The notes: generated by a model from the sequence alone, not told the origin. Shown: positions 54,582 to 63,960, numbered from the stretch's first letter. The stretch: DNA of 64,000 nt from WVZH01 sp034430895 (GCA_034430895.1 DAOUDW010000003.1:9424-73423); one strand, 5' to 3'. Numbers and translations are program-made.

Positions 54582-55649
54582 TCATTGAATCACATCCAAA
54601 TTATCCACAGGAACGGAGATCACGCCACCCTGTTCCAGTTCAATTTTTGCGCTCACAGCACGCACGCCGCTCGGATAGATACTTGCCCGCGGCAACATAT
54701 CACGCACTTTGCCGACTTTCCCGCGATGTGGTGCACGCAGGATTCGCACTCGAATGCCGCGCTTGATGGGAATCACCTCATTCGGCAATTCGATCGGTGC
54801 GTTCGAAGGCAGCGGAATAATAACCTCCGGGCGATTGGCTTTGTAAGGTTCCATGGGGGTCGCGTCGACCGCCACCTCTCTCCCCGCGTTACTCCGCAAT
54901 ATCTGAAAAGCGTCGGTGTTCATCGGTAGCTCTCCAAAACCCTCCGTGATGAGCAGTGGATAAGGCAGATCTTTCGCAACGGGTATGATATCCGAGTTTA
55001 TGCTTCCCAGAATTACACCGCGCACAGAGATATCGATGGCTTGTTTTAACGGTGCGGGATGATCGCATATCCCGGCGACCAAAACCGCGCCGCGCAGCTT
55101 AATGTCGAGTTGCCCCGTCCGCAGTCTGGACGACGGATCATCACCTGCCAGGCGCATGATACCCGTATCCTGCAAGCCATTGCCCCAGATTCCCTGAACC
55201 AATGCGCCTGTGGTCTCGAGTGTTATGGTTTGAACGCCATCCGTAGCGATCACCCGACCCGGGAAACCTGCCCGTAATTCCATGGCTTCCGCCCGTACCT
55301 CGAACAAAACCCGCCCGCGTGTAACTGCCACTATTCGTCCATTTTGTGGCGCACGAATCGTTCGACGCGCAAATCCGACCGGTCCAGCGATGATCTCCCC
55401 TTTTTCAATCCGATCTCCCGGCTTATGCACCAAGTACTGTCCTACACGTCGCACGGGCACTCCCAGGCCGCGAGCGATATTCAAGAAATAATGTCGCGGG
55501 GTGGGTGCTGATTCAGCCAGAACCTGATCACCCTTGACATTATCATTCACACCAACGAGAACCGTCCCGGGAACGGGCATCAAACGTTCCCGCCGGATCG
55601 TTGTCATGGCCACAACATGAGTCACAGGTATGTGATAGGTTTTCCTCAT
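54582..55649 (-). CDS. Hypothetical protein with hammerhead/KOW-like segments
   Basis: A 355-residue protein, apparently soluble. The first third (YLVHKPGDRIEKGEIIAGP, then APQNGRIVAVTRGRVLFEV) resembles biotinyl/lipoyl-like hammerhead strands, and the last third (RGIRVRILRAPHRGKVGKV) resembles a KOW motif. The middle holds GAVLVAGICDHPAPLKQAIDISVRGVILGS, split here into GAVLVAGICDHP and DISVRGVILGS, with no known match. It overlaps nothing but lies 40 bases after the ATPase gene in the same operon. The domain likeness suggests a carrier or binding adaptor for the MutL-type ATPase; this is inference. Confidence 0.55.
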   Translation of the reverse strand: MRKTYHIPVTHVVAMTTIRRERLMPVPGTVLVGVNDNVKGDQVLAESAPTPRHYFLNIARGLGVPVRRVGQYLVHKPGDRIEKGEIIAGPVGFARRTIRAPQNGRIVAVTRGRVLFEVRAEAMELRAGFPGRVIATDGVQTITLETTGALVQGIWGNGLQDTGIMRLAGDDPSSRLRTGQLDIKLRGAVLVAGICDHPAPLKQAIDISVRGVILGSINSDIIPVAKDLPYPLLITEGFGELPMNTDAFQILRSNAGREVAVDATPMEPYKANRPEVIIPLPSNAPIELPNEVIPIKRGIRVRILRAPHRGKVGKVRDMLPRASIYPSGVRAVSAKIELEQGGVISVPVDNLDVIQ

Positions 55650-55689
55650 ATCTCACCACGCACTACGTTGCAAGGTTGATGCCAGACCA

Positions 55690-57450
55690 TTATTCCATCG
55701 CCCCGATGTCCCACAGCCATTTTTGGTTGAGTTCGCGCCGGTGTGCCGGATCTTTGGAAAGTTGCAACGGACGCCCACGTCCGTCAACGACCAGGCCAAC
55801 GACACCCCCTGAAACACGGATCGTTCCTGCTTTTCCAGGACCGCCAAACCCAACGTCGATGCCCCGTTCAGGCCGAATGGTAAGCCTGCCTTGTTCCCCC
55901 TGGGACAACGGGATTCGTACCAGTTGCCCTTTTCGTACCTCGCCGGAGATCTCTTCACCACCGTCCATTCTCTCGAGCTGCAGACTGAGAATACGGCGGC
56001 CACGTCGAGATCGACCCACGGGTGAGACGATCGTTCCCAAGCTGATATAACTGCCGGTTTCTAAAACTTGAACTGTCGCAACCGGCAACTGGCCGGCGGC
56101 TACGCCAAGGGCTGGCGTAAGGCTATTGGGATCGAGAACTAACGTGGTGATACCGGTGGGTTGAATGGCATCCAACAGCATCAAGACGGCGAATTCCGGC
56201 CGCGGGACGCCTGTCAAAACGCCACCGCTGGCGATAATGGGTTCCAAGGGTGGCATCAAGATTGAAGTACGCCGCGCACCATTCCCTGACCAACCCTGAC
56301 GCGCCTTTTGCACAGCCAAACGGACGATTTCCCTGGCGAGCGCATGTTCTAAATGCAACTCCTCCAGCACGGTAGGTACCGTACGTGGAAACAGCGTCTT
56401 GTTGTGTATGTAATCCCGCACGTAGGAATCGGGCATTTCGACTGGCAGCCACCGCTTGATATCGCTAAGCCTGCCGCGTTCAAGAATGCCATCCAAAGAC
56501 ATACCCATACCTAAATCTGTCAGAATCGAGACATTGAGATCACCATCAAAGGCTGCTGCGACCGTCACCTGGCTGGCCCCCAAATCGATCCCCAGCACAC
56601 CTTTCTCAGGACTGTATACCTGGCTCAAATAGCGTACCACCCGGCCAAATGCATCCGCTGTCAGTAAGAAGTGACCTTCTGACCACTCCACCAACTCATC
56701 AAATCCGGAAATTCGCCCAGCACGCAATTCGGCGATGCCATCCGTAACCCGTTTGCGAGTAGGAGCGATATCTTCCATCTCGAGACTTGGGCGGATATTC
56801 AAGGATGGGATGAGGGTGGCCCAATCGCCGAAGTAATCCTCGACAGCATGCACGATCTGTTGGTTTCCCGCGTAGATGATTCTGGGTTGCTGATTGATAG
56901 GCAGCAATCGGGATGCCAAGCTAACGGTTTCGACCATGCGGATAACCGAATCTCTCGCCCCGCCATCCGTTCCGCCTGCGATGAGAATCAAATCCGGTCG
57001 TGCGGACAAAATGACATCGATTTGTTCCTCATCCCTGCGTCGATCCATGAGATTGATTTCACCCACCACATCCAGGTAACTCATCGCTGCAAGACGATGC
57101 ACACTTTCCATTGAAACACCGGGCATGAGGCCCACCAGAATGGTGCGTACTTTCGGCCCAGCCGTTGCCGTCGCCATAAAACGATCTACACCCTCATTTG
57201 CGCTGGCAACCGGCATGATGAGATTCTCCGATTCATCGATGTAAGTTCTCCCGGAGATTCGTTTCAACTCATCCAACACATTACGAACGCCTTCACTGAT
57301 ATCGAAGAGTGGCGCCCCCGAAGTCGAGGGAACTCGCCCTGTTGCGACGAGGCGATACTGGCCATCGACAACATCGAATAGGATCGCACGGGTATGCACA
57401 TTACCGACATCGACCGCCAAAATGGTCTCTGAGTCCAGATTCGAGCTCAT
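55690..57450 (-). CDS. Glutamate-mutase-L (MutL) family ASKHA ATPase
   Basis: A 586-residue protein of the MutL/glmL family. Phosphate 1 motif ILAVDVGNVHTRAIL (about 10-24), the DLILIAGGTDGGARD segment and a second nucleotide loop GVLGIDLGASQVTVAAAF are typical of an actin-like ATPase. In other bacteria this family accompanies coenzyme B12-dependent mutases, possibly as a reactivator, but no mutase is encoded nearby. A C-terminal extension (GSYISLGTIVSPVGRSR and ISGEVRKGQLVRIPL) is similar in style to the following gene. Its start overlaps the previous stop by four bases. Confidence 0.8.
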   Translation of the reverse strand: MSSNLDSETILAVDVGNVHTRAILFDVVDGQYRLVATGRVPSTSGAPLFDISEGVRNVLDELKRISGRTYIDESENLIMPVASANEGVDRFMATATAGPKVRTILVGLMPGVSMESVHRLAAMSYLDVVGEINLMDRRRDEEQIDVILSARPDLILIAGGTDGGARDSVIRMVETVSLASRLLPINQQPRIIYAGNQQIVHAVEDYFGDWATLIPSLNIRPSLEMEDIAPTRKRVTDGIAELRAGRISGFDELVEWSEGHFLLTADAFGRVVRYLSQVYSPEKGVLGIDLGASQVTVAAAFDGDLNVSILTDLGMGMSLDGILERGRLSDIKRWLPVEMPDSYVRDYIHNKTLFPRTVPTVLEELHLEHALAREIVRLAVQKARQGWSGNGARRTSILMPPLEPIIASGGVLTGVPRPEFAVLMLLDAIQPTGITTLVLDPNSLTPALGVAAGQLPVATVQVLETGSYISLGTIVSPVGRSRRGRRILSLQLERMDGGEEISGEVRKGQLVRIPLSQGEQGRLTIRPERGIDVGFGGPGKAGTIRVSGGVVGLVVDGRGRPLQLSKDPAHRRELNQKWLWDIGAME

Positions 57451-58178
57451 GCACCCACCAACATATTCGCCAGCATAGACAAGACGTCTTTCAGGAATTG
57501 AAAACGCTCAACCAGGATAACGATCGACGATGCAAGCGCACCGGCATACATCGCACCAAATGTCGCCGCGATGAAAAATTTGCCAACTGTGGCCAGTACA
57601 CTCGCCATTAATGTTCGACGCGCTTCCCCCGAAAGCTCGCGTTTGGCGCTGAATCGAAAATACATCAATGTGCTAATGGTGGCGATAAGCATCAAGACCA
57701 CATCAAAAACCCGCCCGATGCCCGTTTCACCCGTCAGAGGTGCTTGGACATTGGGATCGAGCGTTTCCATGGCACCTAACGATTGCGGGATCAGCGTCCC
57801 TGTGATTCCACCTCCCACAACGACAGCCGCCCCAACTCCAACAAGGATCGCCATCGGCAAACCACCGTAGCGAGCACCGCCTGGGAAAATCTTCAACGCC
57901 AAAAGTAAAATCATCAAGCAAGGGATCAGAAAGTAAATAATGTTGACCGAATCCCCGAAGAGCTCCGTTAAACTTTTATTAAACATCGGTGAAAAAAGGC
58001 CTGGCACCAACACACTGTGCATGGCAACAGCGCCAGCGTACCCAGTAGCCACACCGATGAAAATATAGGTCGCCAGGCGAAAGAGAAAATTATCCCCGAG
58101 GATGTAGGTCAGCACCATCACGGTGAGCAAGGCGGCGATAATTGTGCCGATCAAATCAAGACCGCTGAGCTCAGTCAT
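57447..58178 (-). CDS. Polytopic membrane protein of the MutL-type operon
   Basis: A 243-residue protein with six to seven hydrophobic segments, for example IIAALLTVMVLTYILG, YIFIGVATGYAGAVAM, IPCLMILLLALKIFPGG and MAILVGVGAAVVVGGGI. It overlaps the preceding gene by eight bases and the next by four. No family recognised; small-residue-rich helices would allow close packing in a complex. Confidence 0.75.
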   Translation of the reverse strand: MTELSGLDLIGTIIAALLTVMVLTYILGDNFLFRLATYIFIGVATGYAGAVAMHSVLVPGLFSPMFNKSLTELFGDSVNIIYFLIPCLMILLLALKIFPGGARYGGLPMAILVGVGAAVVVGGGITGTLIPQSLGAMETLDPNVQAPLTGETGIGRVFDVVLMLIATISTLMYFRFSAKRELSGEARRTLMASVLATVGKFFIAATFGAMYAGALASSIVILVERFQFLKDVLSMLANMLVGA

Positions 58179-60687
58179 TCACTCTTCCTTTGGAAATTTT
58201 CAAACCCAGCCGCCACAATCTTACACCGAGACCATACATCCCACCCACGAGTAAAATCAACTGGACGGCAAACACACCAAATCCAAAAGCATCCCATTTA
58301 TTCCCAGCCGCATCGGTTTGTCCATTGTTGCTTCTCTCGTAACCGACTGCAGCCGGCATGCCAGTGAGAATTCCCTGGATCTGCGGGTTCGTGGATTCGT
58401 AGTACGGCCGCACCAACGGTTCCGCGCCTGCACTCAAAATCATCACCAGCGGTTTGCCTTCCATCCAATCCGGTGCCTGCTCGGCCCAGGTGCGCGCATT
58501 TTCCGGGCCAGCGGTGATAACCGCAACCATGCTGAAATCAGAGAGTTTCTTGACGCTTTCCAGGAGTTTGGACTGCCAAACCCTCTCAACGGAGTCCGTT
58601 TGTATGCCTTCCTGAACTTGAGAGTCCTGCAGGGTTTCCGGGATTTTGAAGCCCTTCGGTATGGCACTTCGCGGAGCGGCCGCGAAGACCTGAACGGCCG
58701 TTGGGCCACCCGATAAATATCCAAGGTGGATGTAATCGGTCCAATTCTCGCCGTAATTGCTGAGAAGTGCCTCGGCCAATGCAGGGCCCGTGGGGGTGGT
58801 CGATAACGTTGCGATGGGAACCCCTCGCCTGACAAGATGTTCCAAGAACGGACCTGCTATCGTACTGAGTTCACCGTTGTACCCGGGTGGATAATCGAAC
58901 ACAACAAGTGCCGGTGCATTCACAGGAAGATTCTCAACCACGGAATAAAACCGGGAGAAATCATAATCCTGGACGAATATCTTGGAGAAAACCCCGAAAA
59001 ATATTGAGGGTAAAAACGTTGGCATTGCCACGCTCAACACCAGGATGATGCTGATAACCCATCGGAGGACCGGCATGCGTGATCTTGCGGGTTGGATTGG
59101 TGGATGCTCTCGTTCCTCTTCGATGAGAATCTGCTGCAATAGTTCAGCTTGTGCGAATTGGCGTTCCGTAACCTCGAGACCTGGGGAACCGATTGTGGCC
59201 GCACGCGGCATCGCCACAACGGGTTCTGCCATGAGAACACCCCGCAACCCGGCCAGCGGACCAGCCGACTCCACAGCTTGACTATCCACGGATTCCACGT
59301 CCACGACCGAACGAAAGCTATCGACCGGACGCATGGCCTCCAACCAGGAGGGCAACGTTGCCGGCGCCAGTGCGGCATCATCGACAATTTCTCCCGGAAC
59401 TGGGCCTGCGTGAGGGTCTTTCATGTCCGCCAGCCAGTCCGGCAAGTCGATGTCATCGAGACTTAGGTCGGCACCACTCGAATCAGCCGCGGGAGGTTCC
59501 TCATCCGGGATTAATGCAGCGGAAATGGGAGATTCGACAGGTTCGGGGATTTCCGGAACATCCAGATCCAGCTCGACACCCGGCCCAAAAATACGTTCTT
59601 CCGCCGTCATTGCCGGAGGACTTTCGACTTCCTCAGTCTGTTCCACGATCTCCTGCGGCGGCAAATCCGGGTCACCCGGTTCCAGCCAATCTAAAGCCGT
59701 TTCGCTCGAAAGATCCTGTACCTGTTTCGCACTTTCCCACGGCATCTCGGAGGACTCAGCCGGCTCTTCGGCATCGGGCCACTCGAATTCGAGTGCATCG
59801 GAATAATCCGCCGGTTCTCTCGTATCGGACGCGGCGACCGCACCCACATCTTCCGAAACCGATTCGGATGGAGCTTCTATGGAATCCACCCAGGGTGCTT
59901 CAACTTTCGAGGCTTCATGGCTGATAGGGTCAGAATCTTGCGGGGAATCAAACGCCGCAAGCGCCGGAAAGGCATCACCCTCAGCAATTGCAGATGGTCC
60001 TTCCTGATCTCCGGTCTCTTCTACTGCAGGTTCATTCCAAGCTGGTAGGGAAATTTCCGGCGTCAGCTCGTCGGATTCCAAACCCAGATCGTGATCGGAG
60101 GCCTCCATCTGCCCCATGAGGCGAGCAGAAATATCCGTATCCCCTGCCTCGGCCCCAGTGTCTGCATCGAAACCAAGACGAGATCGCCAATCTTCCTCAT
60201 CCATTCCCGCCGATTCGGGTTGCGCGGTGGGATCATCTGCTTCACGTTGTCGAATGCGTGTCAGCCAATCCGGAACCGCACCATCTTGCGTATCGCTGAA
60301 AGCTTCGGGCTCAACGGATGAAGAAGGTTCAGGCATCCGATGCGCCTCGGATTCCTGCTCAGCTTGCTGACTCTCTTCTGGAACCTGTGAATCGCGCAAG
60401 CGCCCAAGCCAATCCGGAGTCGCATCGGGGGTTAGAGCTTCCGCTTCCGCTTGCTCTTCCTCCTTGGCAGCTGGCTCAGCCACGCCACTACGCATGCGTG
60501 ACAACCAATCCGTTTCCTGTGACGCTCCACGATCTGCCTGTGGTTCCGGCGTTTCACCTATATCGCCTGGCGGTTCGACAGGACCTCCACTCGCGACCAG
60601 AGGTTTCAAGCGTGCCTGGCAGGAAGAACACACTTCCGCATCTTCAGGGTTGGGCTGGCTGCACATCGGACAGCGAATTTCTGCCAT
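58171..60687 (-). CDS. Zinc-ribbon, acidic disordered and membrane protein
   Basis: An 838-residue protein starting MAEIRCPMCSQPNPED with a second CSSC pair, a zinc ribbon of the DUF/zinc_ribbon_2 type. Then come about 450 residues rich in Glu, Asp, Ser and Pro containing several copies of a (P)DWL-type motif (TDWLSRM, PDWLGRL, PDWLTRI, LDWLEPG, PDWLADM, PSWLEAM), a helix (about 530-555), an extracytoplasmic alpha/beta domain (ALVVFDYPPGYNGEL, MVAVITAGPENARTW) and a C-terminal helix. The repeated W-L motifs look like docking peptides. The start is set four bases after the previous stop. No function known. Confidence 0.75.
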   Translation of the reverse strand: MAEIRCPMCSQPNPEDAEVCSSCQARLKPLVASGGPVEPPGDIGETPEPQADRGASQETDWLSRMRSGVAEPAAKEEEQAEAEALTPDATPDWLGRLRDSQVPEESQQAEQESEAHRMPEPSSSVEPEAFSDTQDGAVPDWLTRIRQREADDPTAQPESAGMDEEDWRSRLGFDADTGAEAGDTDISARLMGQMEASDHDLGLESDELTPEISLPAWNEPAVEETGDQEGPSAIAEGDAFPALAAFDSPQDSDPISHEASKVEAPWVDSIEAPSESVSEDVGAVAASDTREPADYSDALEFEWPDAEEPAESSEMPWESAKQVQDLSSETALDWLEPGDPDLPPQEIVEQTEEVESPPAMTAEERIFGPGVELDLDVPEIPEPVESPISAALIPDEEPPAADSSGADLSLDDIDLPDWLADMKDPHAGPVPGEIVDDAALAPATLPSWLEAMRPVDSFRSVVDVESVDSQAVESAGPLAGLRGVLMAEPVVAMPRAATIGSPGLEVTERQFAQAELLQQILIEEEREHPPIQPARSRMPVLRWVISIILVLSVAMPTFLPSIFFGVFSKIFVQDYDFSRFYSVVENLPVNAPALVVFDYPPGYNGELSTIAGPFLEHLVRRGVPIATLSTTPTGPALAEALLSNYGENWTDYIHLGYLSGGPTAVQVFAAAPRSAIPKGFKIPETLQDSQVQEGIQTDSVERVWQSKLLESVKKLSDFSMVAVITAGPENARTWAEQAPDWMEGKPLVMILSAGAEPLVRPYYESTNPQIQGILTGMPAAVGYERSNNGQTDAAGNKWDAFGFGVFAVQLILLVGGMYGLGVRLWRLGLKISKGRVND

Positions 60688-60691
60688 ATAC

Positions 60692-61321
60692 TCAATCCCC
60701 GTACGGACGATCGACGGCCAATAAAACCCGCAAGCCGGTGACAATTGCCCCCAAGGCGACGCCCAACAATATTCCCCGTGCCCCTCCCGATGCCAGAACC
60801 TGGACCAACCAATTCCGCAGCCCTGTAAATTCCTGGATCACTTCGTCGCTAAATAATGGCAATGGCACTGTGCCCAGAAGAACCAAAAACGCCGTGCCGA
60901 CAAAAACCATGCTGGTCCAATCCCGTTTTTGAGACACGAGCCGGAATCCTGCCACAGCGAGAGAAATCGCCAACAAGGCCATCAGACTGGTCTCGATGGG
61001 TAGGTGGATATAGTTGAAAATCATGGCCATGATTTCATTATCGACACTGATAAAGCCAAACACGATGGTGACGAACAGCGCGACCATCAACAAAATGCTG
61101 TAGGGCCAGCCCGGCTCCATATCGCGAACCTTAATGAAATGCACGTAAAGGATATTGATGATCCCCAGAATCAATGCCCAGGCGGCAATCAACACCGCCC
61201 AACGCATGAGCAGCAAACGCATGGCGACAATGATTTCAATCTCGATAAAATATCCCAACAGCACGAAGAGACCTGAGACACCCGCCACAACGGCCCAGAT
61301 GAGGTGCGTACCCACTTTCAT
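60692..61321 (-). CDS. Six-helix membrane protein of the same operon
   Basis: A 209-residue protein with six hydrophobic segments (such as HLIWAVVAGVSGLFVLLGYF, IAAWALILGIINILYVHF and MALLAISLAVAGFRLV). The C-terminus GARGILLGVALGAIVTGLRVLL resembles a short channel-like motif but gives no family. Its start overlaps the DUF6754-type stop as ATGA. Confidence 0.75.
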   Translation of the reverse strand: MKVGTHLIWAVVAGVSGLFVLLGYFIEIEIIVAMRLLLMRWAVLIAAWALILGIINILYVHFIKVRDMEPGWPYSILLMVALFVTIVFGFISVDNEIMAMIFNYIHLPIETSLMALLAISLAVAGFRLVSQKRDWTSMVFVGTAFLVLLGTVPLPLFSDEVIQEFTGLRNWLVQVLASGGARGILLGVALGAIVTGLRVLLAVDRPYGD

Positions 61322-62058
61322 GAGAACGCCCCAATTGTTCGCAGGATCGTTCCAGCTAAAATGGCCCCAATAATGATCATGCGTACCAAATCCTGGATGC
61401 GCAACCCGGCACGGTGTATTGGATGTTGATCGAGATAAGCGCCGGCCGCGAAAAGCTCTTCGCCGATGAGTGGATCCTCCGCTGTAGCATAGATCAGGGC
61501 TTGTGACTGTACATCATCCGTTCCAGCCAGGCTGAAAGTCCGCTGCCGGTTGCCAAAATCCACTGCCAGCGCCCCTTCGTAACCGAATGAACCGGCCAAA
61601 ACGTTAACCGATACCTTTTCCGTATCTAACAGTACCGGCAGATTGGCGATGTACGAAAAAGGTGTAGGACCGAGCATCCGGCCAGCGTCAGGGCTGTACG
61701 CTTCGCTTGCGTTGATCCGATTGTAGGTTGAACGGAGTGTATCCTGCGCCAGGAGCGCCATTGCCGCGTCCCCCGCGGTTACGACAACAGGTCGATCACT
61801 GGCAGATGTCATCTCAGCAATCTTCGAGACCATTACCAGTCCTGCCAGTGCAGGCGCACAATCTGAACCGATCACCGAACCGGTCCCCAGAGATACATGA
61901 ACGCGTTCCCCGGCTTCGACGGCTCGCTCGATTGCTACTCCTAAATCATCATATCCAGGTATTGGACGAAAAACTGCAGGCCAGCGTCTCCCGATCGTTG
62001 CATAGACGATGATGCCACCGATAAAGAGGGCCAAGACCACCATCCCCACGAAATTCAA
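61318..62058 (-). CDS. DUF6754-type membrane protein
   Basis: A 246-residue protein with one N-terminal helix (VVLALFIGGIIVYATIG), a soluble alpha/beta domain (about 30-215; HVSLGTGSVIGSDCAPALAGL and PVVVTAGDAAMALLAQD) and one C-terminal helix (MIIIGAILAGTILRTIG). I recall such Chloroflexi proteins under the name DUF6754; the assignment is tentative. The central G/S-rich loops could bind a ligand. The ATG overlaps the preceding stop by four bases. Confidence 0.65.
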   Translation of the reverse strand: MNFVGMVVLALFIGGIIVYATIGRRWPAVFRPIPGYDDLGVAIERAVEAGERVHVSLGTGSVIGSDCAPALAGLVMVSKIAEMTSASDRPVVVTAGDAAMALLAQDTLRSTYNRINASEAYSPDAGRMLGPTPFSYIANLPVLLDTEKVSVNVLAGSFGYEGALAVDFGNRQRTFSLAGTDDVQSQALIYATAEDPLIGEELFAAGAYLDQHPIHRAGLRIQDLVRMIIIGAILAGTILRTIGAFS

Positions 62059-62303
62059 CGATCTCCCTCCTCCCGCAAACGATAGATGAGATCATCCACC
62101 TGATCGGGATCTTCCAAAAGGCGAGCAAAATCCTGGATCGAATCATTGCGTGCGCCCAAAATTGGATCAAACATATACAGCATTTGGGCGCCGATACTCG
62201 CCAAGGAGCGAAATGTCTCGAGAAATCCAGCAGCTACGAATCCCAGGCCGAAATGTCGAAGCCAGTTTGCGGCACGTTCGGAAGTACTGCGCTCGTTATT
62301 CAC
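62055..62303 (-). CDS. Small protein, first gene of the membrane operon
   Basis: An 82-residue protein with a mildly hydrophobic centre (GLGFVAAGFLETFRSLASIG) and an acidic C-terminus (DPDQVDDLIYRLREEG). The start is GTG 62303, eight bases after an extended -10 box, so its mRNA should be leaderless. The stop overlaps the next start. No family recognised. Confidence 0.6.
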   Translation of the reverse strand: MNNERSTSERAANWLRHFGLGFVAAGFLETFRSLASIGAQMLYMFDPILGARNDSIQDFARLLEDPDQVDDLIYRLREEGDR

Positions 62304-62311
62304 CTACGCGC

Positions 62312-62320
62312 AGTATAGCA
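62312..62320 (-). promoter_or_regulatory. Extended -10 promoter of the membrane operon (leaderless)
   Basis: On the minus strand TGC-TATACT ends eight bases before the GTG start of the first operon gene. Confidence 0.6.
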
Positions 62321-62501
62321 TATCCCGCGCGCGCAGGAAACATTGTTCCTTGAAACCGTCATTTCCGCAGCCAGCCTCCACCCGAAGCAGGATTCTAGTA
62401 CCGCGCTTGGGGTCGGTCAAGCATGCCGCACAGACTGACTGTTGGCGGCTGATATTCAGCCTTGAGTGGAGACTTTAGGCAGAGAAAGTTGCTTGCGTCT
62501 C

Positions 62502-62530
62502 TTGAGAAAATAGAACGTTTGTGCTATTAT
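62502..62530 (+). promoter_or_regulatory. Promoter of the radical SAM gene (leaderless)
   Basis: TTGAGA (62502-62507) and TGC-TATTAT (-10 at 62525-62530) are 17 bases apart. The ATG at 62540 comes nine bases after the -10 box. Confidence 0.75.
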
Positions 62531-62539
62531 ATATCTGGT

Positions 62540-63757
62540 ATGGATGCATTGGATAAGTTGACCTTTTCTGTACAAGCGATGACCTTCGAAGCCGAAGGTA
62601 ATCACCAAAAACCCTTGACCCACGAAAGAAGAAGCCGAGGATTTACTCCGGCTGAGTTGCGACAAAAATATGGCGACAAATGGGACAATCGCGAAGTCCA
62701 TATCGATGGGAGGACCATTCCCGTCACAAATGCCGTCTTATCCGGCAGTAAGCGGATTCCCCTTCTAAAAGCCATGCTCAGCACAGTATGCGAACGAGAC
62801 TGCCACTACTGCCCCTTCCGTGCCGGCAGTGATTTTCGTCGTGTCACATTTACTGCGGACGATATGGCCCGGACATACTACAAATTGTTCCAACTGCGTG
62901 CTGTCGAAGGCATTTTTCTGTCTTCAGGGGTTGTTCGAGGGGGTATTTGCACTCAATCGAGATTGCTGGATACGGCTGAGATCCTGCGGCACAAACTCGG
63001 CTACCAGGGATACCTGCATTTAAAAATTATGCCGGGAGTCGAACGCGATCAATTAATTCGGGCAATGCGTTTGGCCGATCGTGTCTCCATCAATCTCGAA
63101 GCTCCCAACCAACTTCATCTTTCGCGAATCGCACCGATGAAGCAATTCCACGAGGAATTGCTGCAATCGCTGGTATGGATAGATGAGATACGTCGAAATC
63201 GCGATCCCAATCAAGGATGGAATCAACGTTGGCCATCAAGCAGCACACAATTTGTCGTCGGGGCCACAAATGAAAGCGATCTGGATATTCTCAACCTAGT
63301 AGAAAGTTTATTTCATCGTGTTGGTCTGGCGCGTACCTATTTTGAAGCTTTCGATCCGGTGCCTGGTACCCCATTAGAAAACCACCCGCCCACAAACCCG
63401 CTGCGCCAACATCGCCTCTATCAGGCATCTTATCTGATACGGGATTACGGTTTCGATTTCGAGGAAATATCCTTCACCAGGGATGGATTTCTACCCATCG
63501 ACTGCGACCCAAAACTCGCCTATGCGCAAACCGCGCTGGCCGAGGCACCCGTGGAGATCAATCGTGCCGATCGAGAAGTTCTGCTGCGGGTACCCGGTAT
63601 CGGCCCGAAGGGCGCAGCATCGATTCTCAAAACGCGGAAGTATCAAATTTTCCGAGAATTGGGGGACCTGCGTAAAATCGGTGTTCTCAGCGAACGCGCT
63701 GCCCCCTACATCACACTTGATGGCCAAAGGCCACCTACCCAACTCAAGCTCCTATGA
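62540..63757 (+). CDS. Putative DNA modification/repair radical SAM protein
   Basis: A 405-residue radical SAM enzyme. The iron-sulfur cluster motif is CERDCHYCPF (CxxxCxxC, about residues 83-90), followed by SSGVVRGG. The C-terminal 60 residues form a helix-hairpin-helix (INRADREVLLRVPGIGPKGA) as in DNA-binding proteins. This layout is that of the family often linked to a uracil-DNA-glycosylase-like partner (rSAM_link_UDG); that partner is not in the window on this side. ATG 62540 is chosen by the promoter position; the open frame from 62462 is longer. Substrate unproven. Confidence 0.88.
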   Translation: MDALDKLTFSVQAMTFEAEGNHQKPLTHERRSRGFTPAELRQKYGDKWDNREVHIDGRTIPVTNAVLSGSKRIPLLKAMLSTVCERDCHYCPFRAGSDFRRVTFTADDMARTYYKLFQLRAVEGIFLSSGVVRGGICTQSRLLDTAEILRHKLGYQGYLHLKIMPGVERDQLIRAMRLADRVSINLEAPNQLHLSRIAPMKQFHEELLQSLVWIDEIRRNRDPNQGWNQRWPSSSTQFVVGATNESDLDILNLVESLFHRVGLARTYFEAFDPVPGTPLENHPPTNPLRQHRLYQASYLIRDYGFDFEEISFTRDGFLPIDCDPKLAYAQTALAEAPVEINRADREVLLRVPGIGPKGAASILKTRKYQIFRELGDLRKIGVLSERAAPYITLDGQRPPTQLKLL

Positions 63758-63873
63758 GGATTATTTGACGTAATTGGCACGTCCATAATGTTTCCATCTT
63801 TCGATTTTCAGAAGAATAGGGGATATTCCACACGACTCTCTCCATCATTTCCTCTTGTGGTCGGTGATGTCCT

Positions 63874-63879
63874 TATAAT
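63874..63879 (+). promoter_or_regulatory. -10 box before the structured leader
   Basis: A perfect TATAAT; transcription from about 63886 would place the whole folded leader at the 5' end of the RNA. No good -35 box is seen at 17 bases. Confidence 0.5.
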
Positions 63880-63894
63880 GCTGTAAAAATAAGC

Positions 63895-63960
63895 GGCGTG
63901 AGATATCCTTTGGTTTATCACAAAACCACTGCCCTTACGGGCGGAAAGGAATCCCACGCC
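63895..63960 (+). promoter_or_regulatory. Structured 5' leader hiding a ribosome binding site (riboswitch-like)
   Basis: The outer helix GGCGTG (63895-63900)/CACGCC (63955-63960) continues, after one mismatch, with GAT/ATC and TCCTTT (63906-63911)/AAAGGA (63945-63950). Inside are two hairpins: GGTTT/AAACC (63912-63927) and GCCC/GGGC (63931-63942). The result is a compact three-way junction. The paired AAAGGA is also the only ribosome binding site, ten bases before the ATG at 63961. It fits no riboswitch class that I recognise. Confidence 0.6.

Noticed and set aside
55690..57450. DNA mismatch repair MutL
   Set aside because: The protein is an actin-like ATPase of the glutamate-mutase-L family and has no GHKL ATPase motifs of mismatch-repair MutL.
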